Of a DNA stretch of 64,000 nt, positions 59,094 through 64,000 are shown piece after piece. A program made the position numbers and the translations under genes. Numbering within the stretch: the stretch's first letter is position 1; every line of letters starts with the position of its first letter. Below the pieces are notes generated by a model. That model saw nothing but the letters and a program-made list of their open reading frames with translations, did not search any database and was not told where the DNA came from. This stretch comes from Hyphomicrobiales bacterium (lineage in GTDB: Bacteria; Pseudomonadota; Alphaproteobacteria; Rhizobiales; Rhodobiaceae), in assembly GCA_002869065.1 (NCBI GenBank), contig PKTR01000001.1, positions 301,118-365,117 of the forward strand, written 5' to 3'.

Positions 59094-59731
59094 CTCTTGC
59101 TCTCGGAGAGCGGCCGGATGGCCTTCAGATTGGTGAGGTCTAGGTTCTTGGTGCCCTCGACGACGAGCTGGGTCGCCATCGCGGCGTAATCCTGCCGGCT
59201 GATCGGCCCGTCCGGGCGGAACCACAGATAGTGCCAGTTGAGCATGCCGAAGAGCGACATGGTGACGGGCTTCAGGGCCTTGCTGCCATGGTCGAGCGAG
59301 GGATTGGCGGCGACCAGCGCGTCGGAGAACAGCCGCACCAGCTCGCGCTCGAGTTCCTTGATGTCTTCCTGACGCTCGGCCGGCAGGCGCTTCAGATCGT
59401 TGATCTGCACCTTGTGCTCGGCGTCGGCGTCGCGATAGGCCTCGAGCAGCGCCGTCGACAGTGCGATCAGCTTCTCGACCGGCTCGCCCTTCGTCTGCGC
59501 CGCCTTGCTGCAGCCTTCGATCAGCGACTGCAGATGCCGCTCGATGATGTCGAACAGCAGCGCTTCCTTGTTGGCGTAGTAGTGATAGAGCAGGGCCTTG
59601 GAGACGCCGCAGACGACCGCGATCTGGTTCATCGAGGCGCCGTCATAGCCGCGCTCGGCGAACAACTTGCCGGACACGTCGAGGATCGCGTCCCGCTTGT
59701 CGTCATAGTCGTCCGCGCGTGGCCGGGCCAT
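59090..59731 (-). CDS. TetR-family regulator, probable PaaR
   Basis: The 213-residue repressor has the TetR DNA-binding helix-turn-helix (MNQIAVVCGVSKALLYHYYANKE shortened here: VCGVSKALLYHYY), beginning after MARPRADDYDDKRDAIL. TetR proteins beside paaK control phenylacetate genes in many alpha- and betaproteobacteria. A matching palindrome lies ahead of paaG in this window. The gene follows paaK downstream of a terminator, so it may have its own promoter in 59732-59908. Confidence 0.85.
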   Translation of the reverse strand: MARPRADDYDDKRDAILDVSGKLFAERGYDGASMNQIAVVCGVSKALLYHYYANKEALLFDIIERHLQSLIEGCSKAAQTKGEPVEKLIALSTALLEAYRDADAEHKVQINDLKRLPAERQEDIKELERELVRLFSDALVAANPSLDHGSKALKPVTMSLFGMLNWHYLWFRPDGPISRQDYAAMATQLVVEGTKNLDLTNLKAIRPLSESKS

Positions 59732-59856
59732 GCTGTACTGTCCTTGAGCTTCGTTGCGGGGGCGGGGCTCGGCCGTCATCAACGGTGTTTCGACCCGACC
59801 TGAGAGGGATGTTGCCGTCCCTTAGCGCAAAATTACTGTGCCGTCTCGGCAAAATC

Positions 59857-59895
59857 AAAAAAGCGGCGCAGTTCGGGGTCGTCCTGCCGCGCCGC
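59857..59895 (-). terminator. Terminator after paaK
   Basis: On the minus strand GCGGCGC and GCGCCGC form a 7-bp stem around a 19-base loop, followed by TTTTTT. The opposite end of the hairpin is followed on the plus strand by CTTTTTC. It lies 14 bases past the paaK stop, separating paaK from the TetR gene. Confidence 0.8.
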
Positions 59896-59908
59896 CTTTT
59901 TCTTGTCG

Positions 59909-61219
59909 TCAGTCCTTCGGACGTTCGTCGATGATGCGCTTGGCCTTGCCGACCGAACGCTCGACCGTATCGGGATCGGTCACGTCGATGCGCGCCGAAA
60001 TGCCGATCACCGACTTGATGTGGTGGGCAAGTTCGCGCGACTGCGCGGCCCGCGTCTCTGCCTCGGTCGCATCCGGGCGGGCTTCGACATAGATCTTGAT
60101 CTGGTCGAGCCGGCCTTCGCGGGTCAGGAGGATCTGGTAGTGCGGCGCGAGGCCCTCGCACTTCAGGATCTGCTCCTCGATCTGGGTCGGGAACACGTTG
60201 ACGCCGCGGATGATCATCATGTCGTCCGAGCGGCCGGTGATCTTTTCCATCCGCCGCATCGAGCGCGCCGTGCCCGGCAGAAGGCGGGTGAGGTCGCGTG
60301 TGCGGTAGCGGATCACCGGCATCGCTTCCTTCGACAGCGAGGTGAAGACGAGCTCGCCTTCCTCACCGTCCGGCAGCACTTCGCCGGTCACCGGATCGAC
60401 GATTTCCGGGTAGAAATGGTCTTCCCAGATATGCAGGCCGTCCTTGGTCTCGACGCATTCGCTGGCAACGCCCGGCCCAATCACTTCCGACAGGCCGTAA
60501 ATGTCGACGGCGTGCATGTCGAAGGCGTGCTCGATTTCCTCACGCATCGCGTTGGTCCACGGCTCGGCGCCGAAGATGCCAACCTTAAGCGAGGATTCGC
60601 GCGGGTCGAGGCCCTGACGGCGGAACTCGTCGAGGATCGAGAGCATGTAGGACGGCGTCACCAGAATGATTTCCGGACGGAAATCCTCAATGAGCTGGAC
60701 CTGGCGTTCGGTCATGCCGCCGGACACCGGGATGACGGTGCAGCCGAGCCGCTCCGCGCCGTAGTGCGCGCCGAGACCGCCGGTGAACAGACCGTAGCCG
60801 TAGGAGACATGCGCCTTGAACCCCTTGCGGCCGCCGGCCGCGCGGATCGAGCGCGCCATGACGCTGGCCCAGGTGTCGATGTCCTTGATGGTGTAGCCGA
60901 CGACGGTCGGCTTGCCGGTCGTGCCGGAGGAGGCGTGCACACGCACGACGTCCTCGCGCGGAACGGCGAACATCCCGAAGGGATAGTTGTCGCGCAGATC
61001 CTGCTTGGCCGTGAACGGGAACTTGCCGAGGTCTGACAGGGTCTTGAGGTCGTCGGGGTGGACGCCGGCGGCGTCGAAGCTTGCCCGGTAATGCGGCACG
61101 TTATCGTAGGCATGACGCACAGACCATTTCAGCCGCTCGAGCTGAAGGGCAGAGATTTCGTCGCGCGAGGCAACCTCGATCGGGTCCAGATCTTCCCGGC
61201 GGGGGCTGAGATCGTCCAC
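59909..61219 (-). CDS. paaK: Phenylacetate-CoA ligase PaaK
   Basis: PaaK activates phenylacetate to phenylacetyl-CoA with ATP, the entry step of the aerobic pathway. The 436-residue adenylate-forming enzyme shows the ASSGTTGKPTVVG phosphate loop and DIYGLSEVIGPG, with GVNVFPTQIEEQIL in the C-terminal domain. The GTG at 61219, preceded by GAGGGAGGAATACA, gives VDDLSPRREDLD. Longer in-frame sequence upstream has no family character. It is the last gene of the paaG-paaI-thiolase-paaK run. Confidence 0.94.
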   Translation of the reverse strand: MDDLSPRREDLDPIEVASRDEISALQLERLKWSVRHAYDNVPHYRASFDAAGVHPDDLKTLSDLGKFPFTAKQDLRDNYPFGMFAVPREDVVRVHASSGTTGKPTVVGYTIKDIDTWASVMARSIRAAGGRKGFKAHVSYGYGLFTGGLGAHYGAERLGCTVIPVSGGMTERQVQLIEDFRPEIILVTPSYMLSILDEFRRQGLDPRESSLKVGIFGAEPWTNAMREEIEHAFDMHAVDIYGLSEVIGPGVASECVETKDGLHIWEDHFYPEIVDPVTGEVLPDGEEGELVFTSLSKEAMPVIRYRTRDLTRLLPGTARSMRRMEKITGRSDDMMIIRGVNVFPTQIEEQILKCEGLAPHYQILLTREGRLDQIKIYVEARPDATEAETRAAQSRELAHHIKSVIGISARIDVTDPDTVERSVGKAKRIIDERPKD

Positions 61220-61283
61220 TGTATTCCTCCCTCTTGTGTCCCCGGTTCTTGTTTTGCTGTCCGGTTTCAAAATTCGTTTGAGT

Positions 61284-62485
<1,202 letters not shown>

Positions 62486-62489
<4 letters not shown>

Positions 62490-62926
62490 ATTCCGCTTCC
62501 TTCGGCTTCGATGAGCGTTCCCTTGATGGTCCGCGACATGCCGCGGAATTCAACGATCGCCACGCCGTTCGCGTTGGTGACCGAGATGTCGTAGATGCCC
62601 GACCGCCCGGCGCGCTGGCGCTCGACGGCATTTGCCGTCAGCACGTCGCCGCTGTGGGCGGGGGCGAGGAAGTTGATCGTGCAGTGCTGCGCCACCGTGC
62701 GCTGGTCATAGGTGTTGCAGGCATAGGCAAAGGCGGAATCGGCGAGCAGGAAGATGTAACCGCCGTGGCAGATGTCGTGGCCGTTGACCATCGAGTCGGT
62801 GATGGTCAGCCTGGCGACCGCATGGCCGGGGCTGACCTCGACGATCTCGATGCCGAGCGAGCGGGCGGCCTTGTCGTCCTCCCACATCGCATCGGCGCAG
62901 GCTTGGGCAAGCTGTTGTGCGTCCAT
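62486..62926 (-). CDS. paaI: Hydroxyphenylacetyl-CoA thioesterase PaaI
   Basis: PaaI is a hotdog-fold thioesterase that releases CoA from dead-end intermediates of phenylacetate breakdown. The 146-residue protein carries the catalytic-region motif [19 protein letters not shown]. It also has [14 protein letters not shown]. It is 18 bases after paaG and overlaps the thiolase gene by four bases, so it is part of the operon. Confidence 0.93.
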
Positions 62927-62944
62927 TGGCGTCTCTTTTGCTCC

Positions 62945-63745
62945 TCAGGCCTTCTTGCGGCCGGTGAAGGACGGCGCGCGCTTTTCCATGAAGGCGCGCA
63001 CGCCCTCGGCATAGTCGGGGGTGCGCCCGGCAGTGCCCTGCAAATCGCGTTCGAGATCGAGCTGCTGGTCGAGCGTGTTGGTGGCCGCCGCGTCGATCGC
63101 CTGCTTGATGAGGCCGTAGCCGACGGTCGGGCCCTTGGCGAAGTTCGCCGCCATGCCGCTTGCCGTGTCCATCAGCGCGTCGTCGTCGACAGCCTTCCAG
63201 ATCAGGCCCCAGTCCTCGGCCTGTTCGGCGCCGAGCGGTTCGGCAAGAAGCGCAAGACCGCGCGCCCGGGCCGGGCCGACCAGATGGGGCAGCGTCCAGG
63301 TGCCGCCGGAATCCGGCAACAGGCCGATCTTGGCAAAGGCCTGGATGAATTTCGCCGACTTGCCGGCCAGCACGATATCGCAGGCAAGCGCGATATTGGC
63401 ACCGGCGCCGGCGGCGACGCCGTTGACCGCGGCGATCACCGGGAAGGGCAGGGCGCGCAGCTTGCGCACCAGCGGATTGTAGAAGGTCTCGATCGTGTAG
63501 GAGAGGTTCGGCGGTGCTCCGTCGCCCGGGTTCACCCGGTCGGACAGGTCCTGACCGGCGCAGAAACCACGTCCGGCGCCGGTGAGAACGAGCGCGCCGC
63601 AGCTCTCGTCGGCTTCCGCTTCTTCAATCGCCGCGCGCAACGCGATGTGCATCGTCTCGTTGAACGAGTTCAGCCGATCAGGCCGGTTCAGCGTGATGAT
63701 CCTGTAGCCGTCGCGAATCTCGACGAGAATCGGTGTCTCTTCCAT
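62945..63745 (-). CDS. paaG: Phenylacetate-pathway enoyl-CoA isomerase PaaG
   Basis: PaaG converts ring-epoxyphenylacetyl-CoA to its oxepin form and also acts as an isomerase later in the path. The 266-residue crotonase-fold protein has the oxyanion-hole segment AAVNGVAAGAGANIALACD. The family DSGGTWTLPHLVGPARA segment is also present. It is the first gene of the minus-strand run paaG-paaI-thiolase-paaK and lies behind the palindromic operator upstream. Confidence 0.92.
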   Translation of the reverse strand: MEETPILVEIRDGYRIITLNRPDRLNSFNETMHIALRAAIEEAEADESCGALVLTGAGRGFCAGQDLSDRVNPGDGAPPNLSYTIETFYNPLVRKLRALPFPVIAAVNGVAAGAGANIALACDIVLAGKSAKFIQAFAKIGLLPDSGGTWTLPHLVGPARARGLALLAEPLGAEQAEDWGLIWKAVDDDALMDTASGMAANFAKGPTVGYGLIKQAIDAAATNTLDQQLDLERDLQGTAGRTPDYAEGVRAFMEKRAPSFTGRKKA

Positions 63746-63848
63746 GGCGCGTTTCCTCCTGCCCAGCCGAAACGGCTGTTTCCCCTTTTATCGTTCGCTG
63801 ATTTTGCACGTACTTGGTACGTTTATCAGCGTTTTTATCGATTGGGGC

Positions 63849-63872
63849 TTGACTGACCGTCCGGTCGGTCAA
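63849..63872. promoter_or_regulatory. TetR-type palindromic operator upstream of paaG
   Basis: TTGACTGACCGT CCGGTCGGTCAA is a 24-base near-palindrome (20 of 24 positions symmetric) in the style of PaaR-type TetR operators. It starts 104 bases upstream of the paaG start and lies at the expected transcription start of the minus-strand promoter. Confidence 0.8.
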
Positions 63873-63901
63873 TTATTATGAGGCGTAATGACGCAAGTCA
63901 A
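63872..63901 (-). promoter_or_regulatory. Candidate paaG operon promoter
   Basis: On the minus strand TTGACT (63896-63901), 18 bases, and AATAAT (63872-63877) make a sigma-70-type promoter. The operator lies immediately downstream, so binding would block transcription. A less ideal plus-strand pair (TTGACT-19-TATTAT) overlaps it, so divergent transcription is possible. Confidence 0.6.
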
Positions 63902-64000
63902 CACGGCTTGACGCGCTTTGCCTCAGCCGCCTGTTTGGCGGGAACAAAAACGCGAACGAAGCCGCGATGAAAACAAGGTTTGGCGTTCTGCCGCTTCGCA

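Larger units (their letters stand above)
63746..64000. other. paaG upstream region
   Basis: No gene is supported in these 255 bases at the window edge, though a short frame begins at ATG 63967 and runs off the end. The operator and minus-strand promoter are given separately. More paa genes (such as the monooxygenase) are presumably beyond the edge. Confidence 0.5.

Noticed and set aside
63967-64000. Start of a further gene at the window end
   Set aside because: Only 11 codons are visible and no convincing ribosome binding site precedes it.

Overview
The window is a GC-rich chromosomal segment from an alphaproteobacterium, most likely of the order Hyphomicrobiales (Rhizobiales). The evidence is gene order and content: fabD-fabG-acpP-fabF-mltG-yicC-gmk, lptF-lptG-lptD-surA-pdxA-rsmA, pepA-holC, amidase-PBP1A-prfB, and a cysteine desulfurase-sufB-C-D-S-T-A cluster. 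TTAA-N7-TTAA boxes of the kind bound by the cell-cycle regulator CtrA also occur. No species can be named from the sequence alone. Nearly everything is core chromosome; I see no phage, insertion sequence, CRISPR array, tRNA or rRNA.

Layout. 0.2-6.7 kb: fatty-acid elongation genes, then MltG, YicC and guanylate kinase, all on the plus strand. 6.8-15.6 kb: a minus-strand operon for LPS export and outer-membrane assembly (lptF, lptG, lptD, surA), with pdxA and rsmA coupled by overlaps, then a zinc alcohol dehydrogenase. 15.9-20.0 kb: pepA, holC, a methyltransferase and a polytopic membrane protein resembling GT-C glycosyltransferases. 20.1-27.7 kb: DUF2155 protein, periplasmic amidase, PBP1A, prfB with an intact programmed +1 frameshift site, and an M23 peptidase. 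27.9-36.4 kb: ferritin-like protein, one-cysteine Bcp peroxiredoxin, a giant AsmA/DUF3971 protein, a REP/BIME-like repeat cluster, tyrS, anmK and an alpha/beta hydrolase. 36.7-43.6 kb: the SUF iron-sulfur cluster operon. 43.7-50.1 kb: a diguanylate cyclase, DEAD-box helicase, hydrolase, parE and a thioredoxin-like protein. 50.2-55.5 kb: a PadR-regulated RND efflux operon with a repeat-rich control region. 56.3-64.0 kb: a sugar kinase, then part of a phenylacetate (paa) catabolic locus: paaX, a pseudouridine synthase coupled to it, a TetR regulator, and the minus-strand genes paaG, paaI, thiolase and paaK behind a strong palindromic operator.

How the genes work together. Several blocks concern the cell envelope: fatty acids, LPS transport, peptidoglycan synthesis and hydrolysis, anhydro-muramic acid recycling, and AsmA-type lipid handling. 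The paa locus and the RND operon are the accessory, regulated modules. The most notable observations are: the PadR control region together with a CxxC-bearing PadR and an RND pump with two extra predicted membrane segments; the paa locus carrying both PaaX and a TetR regulator; a perfect 30-bp inverted pair of REP-like hairpins; CtrA-type boxes ahead of a diguanylate cyclase and two peptidoglycan hydrolases; and an inverted repeat overlapping the suf promoter. None proves a new system; each is stated with a test.
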